Shown here in pieces: positions 50,273-63,929 of a stretch of 64,000 bases of DNA. The position numbers and the translations under genes are program-made. The notes under the pieces were generated by a model, which had not been told where the DNA came from, searched no databases, and saw nothing but the letters and a program-made list of their open reading frames with translations. Within the stretch, counting starts at the first letter, position 1; each line of letters opens with the position of its first letter. The DNA is taken from assembly GCA_000499405.2 (NCBI GenBank), contig HG738138.1:8554888-8618887 (forward strand). Direction: 5' to 3'. This DNA comes from Onchocerca volvulus. Its lineage: Eukaryota > Nematoda > Chromadorea > Rhabditida > Onchocercidae.

Positions 50273-53220
50273 TCAAATGGGCGCCGTTTGATTCTGGGCT
50301 TGTAACGCATTCTGTTGTTCAAATAATGGTTGTCCATTGAGATTCCCTTGCAATGTATTATGCTGTTGTTCTAGAAGTGCAAATGTAGCTGCAGCAGAAG
50401 GTGAAATGGAAATTAATGATGAGAGGACCGATTGTGGATTAGATGCAGCATCATCTTCTTTGACACGACGTCTGAAACGCTGTTGGATGATATCCTTTCG
50501 CATATGAACTGGTCGATTTGTCTGAAAAAAATCGTTTATGAAAATTCGCTCTTTAATTATTAAATATCCATCTTTCGAGTTTTCTAGTAGGAAATATAAT
50601 GTATGAAATGAGTCAACTGTTCCGGGAAGTAAAACTGCTACATATTAACCAATGCAGTCTCGACAGAGCACTTTTGTCTGAAAAAGATGTAAAACAACTT
50701 ATGGAAGGGAGAAAAAACTTTCAAGTCAGTATGTCTAAGCATCCAAGCGAGATGAATTTTGTGCCATAACGGATTCAAAAAATGAATAAAATACGGGAAG
50801 AGAAAAGATAAGTAAACTGCTGATAAGCGGATTTATAATAGATGGAAATGTTGATTGATTACCAACAACTAGTGAAGACTTACCCTATGTAAACGATAAT
50901 AAAGGCCGCACGCATTGCATACTAATTTACCAGTTTGATCCCTCCTCCAAGCTGTTGTCTTTGTTGTCAAACAATTGCTGCATCGCGACATCGATGGAGA
51001 ATTGTTGGTACTATTATTACTTATATCTTCCTCCTCCTGAAAAAAAAAAAAAAAGAAAAAAAAAACTCCGCACCAGTAAGAACACGAAAAAGTAATAAAA
51101 ACGTTTTTTTTTCTAAACTAGTAACTTCCAAAATACCATTTATAGGTATTAAAAATGGAATACTAGAAATGGAAATTTATCCTAAAAGACTAATGGAAGT
51201 TTATTTCATCAAAATCAAAACTATATTTCTATCAAAATTAATCAAAAATATCCTCCCTGAAGAATTATCATACACTAATCCACAAATATTACAAATCCAT
51301 TTAAAAATAATCCTAACAAACTCAAGAAGAAGCTTACTTCCATGACGAGGTCATTTATGCCATCCTCCGTGCTATTCGGGGTAGACGAAGTAGGAGGATG
51401 CGCTGCAGTTGGTTGCTGACAAAGCATTGAAAGAATATTTTGCTGCGCCGCTGCGTTCGCTCCACCAGTAGCCATCAAATTTGCGGCCAATGAAAAAGAG
51501 TCAAAAAGTGCTGCTGCTGGATACATGAAACCGTCCGTCTTTACAGCCTCTTCTATTGGTTTTTGATTTACAACTGAATCCTGCAGTGAATCGAATTCGC
51601 ACGTACGAGGATATCCAAGATATATATTCTTTAAAAAAAAAGGAACTGCATCATTGGTTAAAATGTTAAATGCAATACTATCACTATGAAATCGATTCCA
51701 GAAGTATCCTAAGAGGAAAAAAATTGAATGATCTATTCAGGGAAATTATGCATATTAGATACTTCATTATATATTTGGATCTTATTCTTAATAACAAGTC
51801 ACGAGAATACCAATCTTTTAGAAGCGCATTTGCATCAAATATATCTTCGCTGAGATATACCGTTATCAAAGCTTTTTCAAATCTTTTAATAATTACTTCA
51901 AAATACTCTCCTTAGTCCTCAAAATAATCTATTTTGGTTCCATCCAACACATATATCTCAAATTGTTAGACAGTACTGAGTGTAAAAGCACTTTTGTTTC
52001 AGTGTTTTAACAAAACTTTTTCTAAAACTGAGCTGTATACTTACCAGATTCTGAGCAAGCAAATTATTTTTGCTGTTAACTTTCTCTACTTTATGTACTG
52101 CTTCCCTGTTTGGTTTTCGTTTTCTGCTACCGCTCAGTGCATGATTGTGATTATCTGTTGGTATCACCTCACTAAAAATCGAAGTCTTTATGATTGTTGC
52201 CTTGAACCAAAAATCCAAGACCAACAGAAACAAATCTACGAAAATTTATAAAAAAGTTGGAAAAATAAAGAAAAAGAACATCTGAACACATTCACCTTTC
52301 AGTGTTTCCTATTGTTGTATCACTATTCTCAAGCAGTGAAGGCGATGGTGTCTCTTTCTCATCTGTTCCACATTCCGAGATCTAGAAAAAATCAATCAAC
52401 AAATGTGGCTAACACTTTGTGATTTTATGATTTCATTAAATTTTAAACCTGAATGAATAAAAAGAAATACCCCTTAACTGCTGCGCAGTGACTTCATATT
52501 GTACTAATACAGCAGCAAAATTATAATAATAAAAATGCAGAATGAAACTAGAAGTTGAATGCAAAAAATCATTAAAAGTACAATCAGGTCAATCTTTTTT
52601 GTAAATGAATTACGTGAATCGAAAGAAAGTTTTAATTCAATAAGGAGATCATCATATTCCATTACAAGACTACAAAGAAAACAAGAAAAATGCAGAGGAG
52701 AAACCCAGTATCAATAAATTTTGGTGCTGCAACAGTAAATTTTAGCAGCAAAATCAAGATTTCTAAATGAAACGAATCATACCACTTCATCTTTCAGAAT
52801 TATCGACCTCTCGGCTGTACTGTCATCTTCGGCACTCACTGCTACGTCAACTCCGTATCCAGGTTGCCTGAGCGCAAATAATGTTTCAACCCGCACACGT
52901 AACTGATCCAACTTATCAGACAGTTGCGCAACACAGTCCTAAACTCCAAAACATAATTCATAAATAATATTTTGTATTACCAATTAATAATGATTCTTAC
53001 TTAATTTTCCAATTGTAATAAAAACTATCTACAACAGAAACAGAGAACCGCTAACTCGTTTGAAGTACGATGCATTTGCACAAACGACTGAGCGGAGCTG
53101 CAGACATCTTATCTCATATACGAAAAAACTTTTAAACCAACTACCTCCAAAACTGTATTATTAGTTACTAAAACAAACCTTTATATCAGCGTGAAGTTGC
53201 CGACAAGATGCACAACCCAT
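50273..53220 (-). CDS. GATA transcription factor, EGL-18/ELT-6 type
   Basis: Sequence-specific nuclear regulator with one GATA zinc finger. Seven exons in transcript order (53220-53179, 52938-52783, 52381-52296, 52171-52045, 51628-51338, 51036-50884, 50521-50273) give 367 residues. The finger is Cys253-X2-Cys256-X17-Cys274-X2-Cys277 with TTAWRRD between and [12 protein letters not shown] after it, followed by the basic tail [19 protein letters not shown]. The [10 protein letters not shown] core and this tail resemble C. elegans EGL-18 and ELT-6 (seam cell and vulval fate) more than the endodermal ELT-2 group; that comparison is from memory. The N-terminus [14 protein letters not shown] has a CxxC and runs into a predicted helix ([19 protein letters not shown]). 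A basic [10 protein letters not shown] stretch may be a nuclear signal. Gln- and Ala-rich regions flank the finger. The acceptor of exon 5 could also be the CTGCAG about 60 bases further in. Confidence 0.92.
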
Positions 53221-53920
53221 ATTTGTAGTTAATGGGAGAGGCGAAGAAGCAACCATTGTCATCCTTGCTGCACACACATGCACTCACAGAGAGTTCTATC
53301 TCGAACGTTTCTTCAGCTGAGATCGATGATGGTGCCTTCAACAAAAAAAAATGACGTCGTTTTTTGTTATCTTCAAAACAAGACGCCCAAGCAATCATGA
53401 TTTACAAAGCTGGAACAAGCAGTAAAAGAACAGCAAGAAAATTGAACAACTTATATTTTAACACAAACATGGTGATAAATGATATTCACAATATTCACAC
53501 TATCTGGCTGTTACTATGAGAAAAAAAAAGAATCGAACTCATGTGGATAATTAGTTGTTAACAGCAGCACTGTTTTGAAGTGACGTTCACAGGCAAGAGA
53601 GCTTAAAATTTAAATTACAATCTAATGATCGTAATAACTGAACATGGTTAAATACTCGAATTACATGAAAAATTGAACTACATGCATAAATCAGGCATCA
53701 TCCAAAGAATGGATTTCTGAATTTGAAATAGTGCTGACAAAAAAGCAAAAATAAGAATCTTTAAACAATGTAAATTTCGTAAAATCGAAGATGAACAGCG
53801 TAAGTGGGTGTCGAATACAAAGGGAACGGGAAAATGGAGGAATACTCAATGAGTCACATCAATGAACATCAGCAGTACCCTCTGTGAAACCAGTTCACAA
53901 CACGGTCACTTGGAGCAAAA

Positions 53921-53996
53921 GGAGGAGGAGGAGGAGGAGGAGGAGGAGGAAGAGGAAGAGGAAGAGGAAGAGGAAGAGGAAGAGGAGGAACAGGAA
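53921..53996. repeat. (GGA)n / (AAGAGG)n purine tract
   Basis: A nearly pure purine tract of GGA triplets passing into AAGAGG hexamers, about 700 bases upstream of the GATA-factor start. Confidence 0.9.
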
Positions 53997-54026
53997 GGGT
54001 GGGGACAGTAAGGGTGGGGACAGTAA
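53997..54026. repeat. Two 15-bp tandem units
   Basis: GGGTGGGGACAGTAA occurs twice head to tail, directly abutting the purine tract. Confidence 0.9.
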
Positions 54027-56560
54027 GGAGAATACGTTTCACCTAGGTTAGTCATCGAACGAGGACATAAAGTTGTCACCTAGATTAGTACAATGAATTG
54101 TTTTTGCTCAGTTGGATATTACTACTAGCTAGATTCAGTGCCACCTGCAACTGCAACTGCAACACTACCTGCTACACGAATATTTTCCGCTCGATGTCGT
54201 ACAAGTCAATCAAACATATGTCACCAAATGATAGGCACGCCTCTTGTATGCCACAGGGGTTATTCCCTCATTGTTATTTATTTGCATATCTCCAATCGTC
54301 CAACCTCCACCTCACGACTTTCCATAACTTCATCAGTTCATCGTCACCAACTACAAATCGTCACCTATTCCTTCTTCAACTGATTCCATCATTAACCTTA
54401 ACTCTGTTCTATTCTGTATATCATTTTCTAAATAGTGGGAAAACAATTCCCAAGATAGCATCTATATATAAATTTTTGCCTTACAGCGTTCACATGCAAA
54501 CCTGATGCCATCTCGACAGCAATTCATAATATTATCATAAAATTCAAATCCATCCAATTTACAGTACTAAACTGTATTATATTTTATTACTATTAAGCAA
54601 CTTTTGCGCATACTTGCTACTTCTTCCCTCTTCTGCGCATTGCCAAACGTGTGTTGTTTTAAGACATGCAACTCGCATACAATAAATCTTGTCATGCAAG
54701 AGGTTCAAAATTTACTGTTGATTAGCACGCAGCACTCAGTAAGTTCACAATGAAAGTATGACATAAAAATGGCATTAACAGTGAGCAATACTGACCGCCT
54801 GAATTGAGTATATAATTTAAGCTTTGAATAAGCTATATGGATATTTCGCATAGCAAATGAAACAATCAAAAAAGAAGTACGACGCAACTAGTTAGCAAGC
54901 ATAGAAAATTCTTCTGACGATCAAGATCATCTTTCAATTAATGGATCATTAGGTGTTGATATTCATAAGTGAAATGTGACAGAAAGATTATTATCCAGGA
55001 AAGATATCACAGAACGAAAAAAAAAATAGCTATGCGTTCTGAAATTGATCACCACAAATCATTAGTGGGATTCAATCAGGTGGTAAGTTGAAAGATGCCA
55101 CAAAAAATAGAAAACTGAGAGGATAAAGTTAGTTTTAAAATGACGAGACACGAGAGTGACGGAACGCTTGACAGTCTCAAACAAAGATATTAAAATATTA
55201 AAACGTGAAGTGTAAGCATGAATCACGGAAAGAAAAGCAATCCGACGGCTTGCAAGCAAAGTTTCAAATCAATGGAAGAAGAGCTCTGGAAAGATATAGT
55301 GGAGCTGTATGAACGTATTACAGGTAGAACGTCAGACAGTGATCATTTTGCACCTGCGACTGATTAACTTCAACCACCGCCAGTCGGTAGCATCAACATA
55401 ACACATCACTACAGTAACAGTGTTAATAACTAACAACTGTTCGAAGTATCACCGGGAGATTTAACATTTCATGCAGGTTTACTATTATGAACTAATATCG
55501 GCCATTTGGTAAAGTGCCAAATGATAATGATGACAACGATCACATCAACTGACAACATCATTAATAACGTCTAACAGCTTGCAGGGAGGATTAATGCATT
55601 CACTGATTTATGCAACTGACAGTATTACAGTGAATATGTTACAGATACTTTACACTACTAATCAGTAATCAGCTAGGCTCGTTGACTAGTAGGCCAAAAT
55701 TTATTAATCAATTCGTGACTCTAATCAATGGTTTTCATTTTTGTTATCATGATACAAACTAACAAATTTCTACTGCTTACGATGATGATACATCTACAAG
55801 AGTTATACAAAAAAAGCACAAAAGATGCGACAACTTCTAAACTGCCTATTGGAGCATATGAAGATCATGAAGCTAGAAAGCCGTGTTGTAAAAACGCTAT
55901 GAGCACATTATCTATGTAAAGCATGCTTCCAACAACATCTCATCTAATTAATAAGGTGTTAATAAGCACGACAATGTAACGAATCAGTAGTTTTTTTCTA
56001 ACAACATTACAAAGAATTCAATTTACGAGGATTCGAATCAACAAGGGCAATAACAATAACAGAATAATAGTGGAAGTGGGAGAGTCGAGTGACGGTACCA
56101 GCATCACGACTTGGATGCGTGAACTGGTCACGTAGTTACCGTGGGTTAGGAAATGGAAGAGGACAGAGAGATGATGAAAAATGAGAAAGACATGATAATA
56201 CTAATAATAATAATATCTCATCGTCAGTAGCGAGCAACATAATCTGTCACAAAGAACAACGATCTCGATCAATCACTCACTACAACACCTCTGTCCCGTT
56301 CTCGCCTTCGCTTACAACTACGTCCTCGTCTCGTCTTGTCTCGTCTCTTCTCGACGAGACGACGGAGGTTCGATTGTTAGTGTTCCTCTTGTCTCACCTC
56401 TCCGTGTTGCTTGCTTGCTTCGCCTATTATCGAAGTAGTAGTAGTAGCTAGGGAGGTAACGAGGTTGATGGCTGGTGAAAGTAATCATGTTGCGGGGGGA
56501 GAGGGGGGGGGGCAATAGTGACGACGACGATGACAGCAGTAGTAATAGTAGTAGGAGTAG

Positions 56561-56614
56561 GAGTAACCCTTTCGCCCAATCTCTTCTGAGTAACCCTTTC
56601 GCCCAATCTCTTCT
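56561..56614. repeat. Perfect 27-bp tandem duplication
   Basis: The unit beginning GAGTAACCCTTTCGCC and ending AATCTCTTCT is repeated exactly at 56561-56587 and 56588-56614. The lack of divergence indicates a very recent duplication or an assembly error. Confidence 0.9.
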
Positions 56615-57246
56615 GATAGCACTTATCATCATCAACTCATACTAACTCAGAAGCAAGAGAGACAACACAGCAGGAGAGCCAAGCAACACTAATCAACTCA
56701 ACAGAGCAGCACCACCACTCCTACTACTACTACCTCGAAAGCCCATTGTTAGTCATCTTCATCCTCACCCTCATCCTCATCCGTATCCTGTCACTCCCCG
56801 TTGACACTGTCCCCTTGTCCCCTTCCTTCCCTTATCCTCATTATTGTGTGTTAACACACATACCATAACCCTTCTTAACATAACATTCAAAATTTACTCA
56901 GAAGTGAAGTCAGTCAATCATTAGTAAATCACCTACAAGGAACTCATCTCCTCTCCTTACCTTTCGCCACTTACCGACTCAAATCATTCCATTCTTAACA
57001 ACTAGTGCAAACAGAAAGATCGAATAATCATCGACAAATCAAAACTCATTGCGACCGGATGAAGAAGCGATGCTCCCCTCTCGTACCATCTGTCAACCAC
57101 TGCTCCAAATCTTCCATCCTCATGTAAACATCATTATCAGTACACGCGCGTAGCAGCGGAACTTCCCAAATCAATTGAAATCACTTCCCGGAACAATCAA
57201 CCTCTGATATAAATCCCTCAGCATCCTCATTGATCTGTGCTCACTC

Positions 57247-57249
<3 letters not shown>

Positions 57250-57286
<37 letters not shown>
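57250..57286. repeat. Poly(C) run of 37
   Basis: Thirty-seven consecutive C in an AT-rich genome. The complementary strand could form a G-quadruplex. The length call should be treated with caution. Confidence 0.92.
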
Positions 57287-58314
57287 AGTTTCCTAAAAAT
57301 AACAAACATGCAAATAACAGCATTCTCTAATACTACCTTACACAACAACATCGATTTTCGCATCATATCAATAATAAAAGTGACAACTGCAAAATGTCGT
57401 AGGGCAACAACTCCTTATGAAGCTTATTAATACAACATTATCGATTTTTTCCGAATTTAATGGTAAGATAACGTGTCCCGTACTACAACGGGACAACGAT
57501 AATCTCGTACAATGAATGTATTGATGACAATCTAGATGGACATGTTACATATCATCGATCACTGCTGATAACATATCTCCCAAAAGCAGTGATAGCCCAA
57601 AGAACGGAAGAGGAAAGTGCAGAATATCAGCTTTTATGTACATACACTGCTAACGAATGTACGCATGCCTGCATGAAATTGTGTGTGCGTGTGTGCGTAT
57701 ATGTGATTATAGCGGATATGCTGTCGATGGGAGAGTCAAACTTGACTCGATCCGACCTAGTTCCTCTTGATTCGCATATTTTCTTTCGGTGATAACATAT
57801 CAGAGAATTATCTTGGACTGAGTGGATCAAAGAAGCACAAACACAGGAAATCGCTGTGGGATCAGTGGTCGCATAAATCTTTTCCTGATGGTTTTATTTT
57901 TATTTGAATAACAAATGAGATAATGTAATTGTCAGTTGAGCGAATGAAGAGATATGAGGAGGTGAAGTGATGAGGAAGATGGAGTAGGACAACTTATATT
58001 CGATATCTATAGGAAAATGAACATAAAAACTTCAGATGAACATACAGAAACCTACATCGGGCGCTTCATTTTCTCATCAAGTGAGCCAGAATTCATGTTC
58101 TCTAGCTCCTCAATGGTTTTTACTAGACGGTTATGGACGATGGAATAAAAGTAAAGTTGACAAAATTTACAAAATCAAATATAATCTTGCACTTTACTAT
58201 ACAAAGATCCCATCTTAGGAAGTCGCTTTATTCTGTGGATATGACAGATTTGCAGAAAAGATTTTGTGATAAAAATCGAATGCTACCGAAAGAAACTATA
58301 CAATGCATGGATTG

Positions 58315-58412
58315 GCTGGATGGTTGGATGGTTGGATGGTTGGATGGATGGATGGATGGATGGATGGATGGATGGATGGATGGATGGATGGATGGATGGA
58401 TGGGGTGGATGG
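58315..58412. repeat. (GGAT)n tetranucleotide repeat
   Basis: Starts as GGAT alternating with GGTT (three copies), becomes a pure GGAT array and ends in GGGGTGGATGG. The Trp-Met-Asp-Gly frames across it are artefacts. Confidence 0.92.
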
Positions 58413-61321
58413 ACTGATTACTAAGTCAGTAAATAGTAACTGATGGGAAAGAGGGACTGGATAAAAATTTATGTGCTGAAATGGTAATCAATGTTTCCTG
58501 AGTGATATGCAGCAGGAGTTTGAAATGGGGTGCGCATTCACCACCATCAGAATGCAAACACACGATTGAATGGATGGGAAGGACGGAACGAGAGGTGGGG
58601 AAAGTGGGAAAGGAAAGGAGACGGGCTGAGGACTCAGAGCAAAGGATTATGTTAATGGCTGTAGAAGAGACAGAGGTCAACTGAGCGTAGAGGTCATTTT
58701 CTTTAACAAATAAAACACCTGCTGATAGGGCAATCCTCGATCGTCATGTCACGTCACATGTTATTTTCTTCCTTTCTCGAAATTTGCTTGCATCAGCGCT
58801 CTCCAACATTATTTCAGCTGATGCTAGTTACCTATGCAAAATCCTCTTTTAAAAAGTTTACTGCAAAGCAATCAGAAATCATTCTGGGAAAAAGAAGGCA
58901 AGCAGACTAAAGTAGAATTCAGTCCCCATAAGAAAATCTAGTTTCATGCTCAAATTTTGATTTTGAATTGTGAATTGTGAGTACCAGAAACTGAACAACT
59001 CCGAGAAATCTTGTTCTTACGTTGCTGTATTGAAAGTGAGAAAGGCGACTTAGACTGAAACGATTCTGGAATTCTATTCTACTGATCCACTACATTACGA
59101 GACTGCACTACGAGCTCTCATAATAGTTAAACGATATCTCTAGCTGGAAATTTATAAAAGGCTTCCATTAAAGCTAGATAGTGAATAATAAATGGAAGTA
59201 TTATGATGACATTTGAAGCGACATTTATTTCGCATGTCCCTTAATCACCTTCTAATTCCACACTTTTGACTAATTTAAGCAAAAAAAAAAGAAAAAAATA
59301 ACCTGGTAGTGATGAAAAATGAAACATAGGAACATAGAGAATCAAAGAACTTGCGAGCATTGCTAATAAATTAGATATGAATCCAATCCAACCACATTTT
59401 GATACAGCTTAATCAGTTAGCAATTCCAAAACATCAACAAAAAATCTCTTCAGAATTTCTGAATTAACGCCATCATCATATATGCATGCGATGAATAACC
59501 CAAAGAATGGATTTGTCATTGCACCAGCTTGGCGCACTCTTAGGTACCAGTCGATTTACCCACCAAGAAACAATGTACAAAAATATCAGTTTTCCACGAT
59601 GCAGCATTCTTTTCACTACCAATATGGCTAGCACAAATAATAGAATGGATGTTATCAACAAATGTCAAGGGCGATAGTTATCATCATCAAAGATATTTTG
59701 GAGAATTGGTGATATTGGCTGATAAGAAATGGCCTAACTCACGGTCAAATAAATAGACACATGTGATCGTTAAAATCCAGCCATTCTTATCTCTACATCA
59801 TTTCTGAAACATGTCTTTAGTATTTCTTCTATTCTTACCAGCGTACTTTCCATTTTTAGAGGTATTTTGTAAAACTAGAACTTGATGATAAGAAAATAAT
59901 GAATAGGCAAGAAAATATGCACTGAACAGGCACTTTTTAATGTCACCATCACGATGAACTTCTTGAAATGCAATCATAACATACCCTACAATAACCTCAC
60001 AAAAAAAATGGTCTGATACTTCCGGATCGAAAGTAAGATACCAACAAGTTTTAAAACAATGTTTTGAAATGCATCACCTATTTCGAGGAATGCATTGAGA
60101 TATTCTTATAGTTCGGGGTTAAGAGAATGAGACATTCTTCTAATTCCGCTCACCATGCTTTCGATGTTCCTTCAGCGTCTGATGTTTTTGTAGTTAGTGA
60201 TTTAAGGGCGGAACTTTTATTTGGAATAAATTAAACACGAGAATTTCCGCAAGAATCACACCTACAAAAGGGAAGTAAGGTATGCTTAAAATAAGAAGTC
60301 AGGTGAAAACGCGAGTTGGAATTCATGAATACGACTTACGACTTTTTTTTTAGCCTTGTTTTCTCTATACCTCTTTCAAAAAGACCGCCAGTGGCCAAGC
60401 CAATTATTTACAAACCTGAATAAGGATGTGGTGGAATAGTGATTTACATTTTCTGAAACAGGAACAACGCATGATTTAATCGCCTCGTCAATGTTATTTT
60501 TGTTAGGTTGTATATAAAATTACTTACTTTCTTTTAAACATCTGAAGTTCAGAAATGTCGCGAAAGGAAAATGTGTTCAGTGTGAAAAAATACTTTATCA
60601 CCAAAAGGAAAAAACTGATAACAAGGAAATGGCGAAATATACATCCCAACACTTCTGAATTGATAAACATTAACAAACAAGTGATTTAGTTTCAACCTTC
60701 TAGATGAATGGATAAAATTCGGAATTCCAATTAAGAAAGCGAATCTAGCAGGTCCTTTATGGAGTTTGGATAATTCAGAAGCTTTTAACAGTAATTGGCT
60801 ATGAAAATTATAAATATTCCGTTGAAATTCTTTACTGATAACTTTACAGTATCAATTACATTATAGATTCATTCTTGGCTCGATAATAATAAATAATTAC
60901 ATGATGCAGCTAACAATTATTAGACTGAAAAATTTGCTCCTAAAGCAGAACTCAAATTTTGGAGTCCGTGTGAATAAAAATATAAACTTATGGACAATCA
61001 TATCTTCATGAATAAATACTATTTTGCTTTTCTAAATTATATTAATAACCCGTAGTGACAAGGAAATTGCATTTTCAAAATAGTTTATAAGGATATATTA
61101 AGCAAATTTTTGATACATGGCAAGTTTTTAGATGTCATGAAAAAAAAATTTTTTTTCTATACTTATTGAGAAACAATGTTTACAAAAAAAAAGCTGAACT
61201 AAAAAAAATGATACACCCTAATCTTTCGATAGGTGTTCATAGGTATCACATGAAATTCATTCTTTACCTACAGTTCAGCAACCTTGTGTACAAATTATTG
61301 AAAAACTAATCATGAAAAAAT

Positions 61322-63929
61322 CTAATCAATTTTCACCGTTGAATAAATTTTATGAATAAATTTTGCAGCACCCCAATAGCCAATAGTGCCGCACATAAAT
61401 CCAAGGGCTGCACTAAACAAGCCCATGTACCCGAAATAGAACACCGTCTGGAAAAGCCCATACATCCTGAAAATTCAATTTTGTTCGATTTTTAGAACTA
61501 TATTAATTTGAATTCAATAAAATTTCGTGAAATTCATTCGAATTAAAACAGTGAATTTAAAAATAACTAACTTTGTCTTGAACAAGAAGTAATAAATTGA
61601 GTAAAGATAGACGTAGAAAGATGTAGATGCTCCTGCCAGAAAGCTGGTCCATCTCCTAAACAAACCGTTACAATTAATTTATGAGAAATCTACGAATCTG
61701 TTTTAAATATACAAGAAAACCTAAGAGAGAAGCAACTGGAATAGAATCATACCATCGATAATCTTCGGCATTCAGAAGGAAATAAGTGCACACAACTGTG
61801 ACACACATCGTAACAATTGCAAGGATAAGAGTAACGAGCAACATGAAGCCATAAACATAGTATATTTTATATGCCCAAAATGATGTAAAAATGAAGTACC
61901 TGCAATTTTCAAGATAACTGTACTATTATAATAGAAAATCTGTTTATGGATTCTCTCCTTTCAAGAAATTGAAATTCACATTTCAATGAAGATAGAACCA
62001 AACGGTAGAACACCACCAAGAAAAATAATCAGTGACGGTTCCAGAAACCATTTCTTATCCGGAATCGGTCGCGGAACAGCATTTACTCGACATGGATTGT
62101 CACTCTGTCCTTTCACATTGCGTCCTGAGTTCAAAAAAAGTTGGAGTAATATAGTTTCTTTTATCAAAATTCCATAAAACATTTTTTCAGTACATCTATA
62201 TGAGACGTGACTAACCGAGTACAGTGCCCACTAAGGTTAACGGGAGAATAACAAATAAGCAAATAGCGGTGACAGCAAGCATAATTGTGAATGGAATGGC
62301 TCTTGAAGCATGGTATGATATGGCGACAATATTAACCAAAAACGCCACAGATGATACCAAACAGGGTAAAAGAAATGCACCAAACACCATTTGACGTATC
62401 CACCTGTAAATTGATAAATGAAACTTCATAAATCTATTTAAAACCAGTTTTCCCGTTGTAAAGTTGAAAAATAAAAAAATTTACTGCTTGCCACCAAACC
62501 GAGCATACATCGATCCACCAGCAAAGCCATTCACTGGCGATGCCGCGGCATACACAAAAATAGCGGCGCTTAACAATGACCCTCTTCTGAAAAAAAAAGA
62601 AAAAAAAATGAAATATGAAGTTCAGAATTATGTACATTGCGAAATTATTCACTATCGAGCAGCCTATCATATAAATATTTGTTTAAAAGAAGCAACTTAC
62701 TCCGTATAAAATTCGCCTATAATGGCAAGAATAATAGTTATTATTACAACCGTAAATACATGATATCCAGTACCAACTAGCGATGAAAAAAGCATTGGAA
62801 ATGATGGCGTTCTGAACACATCTCCATGTACTTGTTTCCAACCATATTCATCACCTAGGTCACGTTCCTGGAAAGAAGGATGATTTAAAAAGAAAAAAAC
62901 TTGACTGGATAGTAACAATCTCCAAAAATTATATGCTCACAGATATCAAATTCTGTGCATGACAAATATTTTACGATATCGCAAATTTATGGACAAAGTA
63001 CACAAAAAAAAAAAAAAAAAAAAGCTAATGAGAAAAATAAAATAAAAAATAATTAAAAATACCTCACCATGTCATCAAGATCTTCATCTTTTTGATAACG
63101 AGCATAATCTTTTTTCAATGTTCGCATCAGTATCATCCAGACCAACCCAACCAGAAAGATTACCATCATGAACGAATTGAAAATGGAGAACCAATGTATC
63201 TAGAAATTTAGAAACTTGTGCATGAGAAAAATTGAACTAAATCTCATTTCTAAAAATGGACCTACTCGGTGCTGGAAGAAAGTTGGATCCAGATATTTCT
63301 CGAACCGTTTATCAAAATCAATATCAGAAATTTTCCAAACAACTTCATATGTGAAAGAAATCGACGCACCAGGGGTCAATGTGACACGTACGTCTGAGGT
63401 CACATTAATGTCCACAATCTTTAAAAAATATCGTGAATTATTCGAAAAAGAAACTCCAATAAGATGACAATTTAAGTTAATGAGTGCAAATTAATTGAGA
63501 CAAGAATCTAAGAATCAATCATAAGTAGAAATCAGATGCCTAAAATAATCAGACTAACGAGAAACAAATTGTGACCTACTTGCTTCCCATTATAACCAAT
63601 TTCTAGTTTTTTGTGTGTGAAAAGCCGATAATTCGGTGGAGTTGTTGATGAATCGATCTCACCAACCATACCTAAAATTAATTTTATTTCCAACTGCACC
63701 AAAGGAAAAAGAAAACAATCATATTTAGGAAACAATGGCACAAAACACAATCTCTCAAATTTTGACCACTTGAACTTTTACAGTTGAATGAAATTCGATT
63801 ATTTACCATACATAGGTAATTCATCAAGATACATTTGATACCAATAATTATTTCGCACTGCATAAATGAACTGCTTGTAATCTTCTTCACTAAGGGTCTT
63901 CTTACAAAATTCCACTTTTTCCACATTTT
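61322..63929 (-). CDS. TM9SF3: TM9SF3 nonaspanin, 5' end beyond window
   Basis: Nine-pass endosome/Golgi membrane protein of the TM9 superfamily, thought to help sort membrane cargo. Eleven exons are visible in transcript order: 63929-63807, 63671-63580, 63418-63266, 63199-63068, 62867-62701, 62586-62485, 62403-62216, 62124-61980, 61899-61753, 61655-61572, 61466-61322. All phases agree, giving about 492 codons of the C-terminal part. Near-identical blocks to animal TM9SF3: [115 protein letters not shown] and [17 protein letters not shown]. The tail ends VKID, matching the KXD/E COPI-binding signal described for this family. The preceding exon should join with phase 1; the last 70 bases of the window did not give a convincing one. 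Confidence 0.96.
62999..63021. repeat. Poly(A) run in TM9SF3 intron
   Basis: An A run of about 21 bases in the intron between exons 62701-62867 and 63068-63199. Confidence 0.8.

Larger units (their letters stand above)
53221..61321. other. 8-kb gene-free region upstream of the GATA factor
   Basis: No exon with splice sites or similarity was found on either strand between the GATA start and the TM9SF3 stop. The region carries most of the window's simple repeats (listed separately), locally GC-rich stretches near 56.2-57.2 kb and 58.5-58.65 kb, and short GT runs near 57.68 kb. Its length next to a developmental regulator suggests distributed cis-regulatory DNA, which is inference. Confidence 0.4.

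Noticed and set aside
56318..56635. 105-codon minus-strand frame with Leu and Ser runs
   Set aside because: Generated by trinucleotide repeats and the 27-bp duplication.
58315..58412. Direct repeats considered as a CRISPR-like array
   Set aside because: Simple tetranucleotide satellite without spacers, in a eukaryotic genome.
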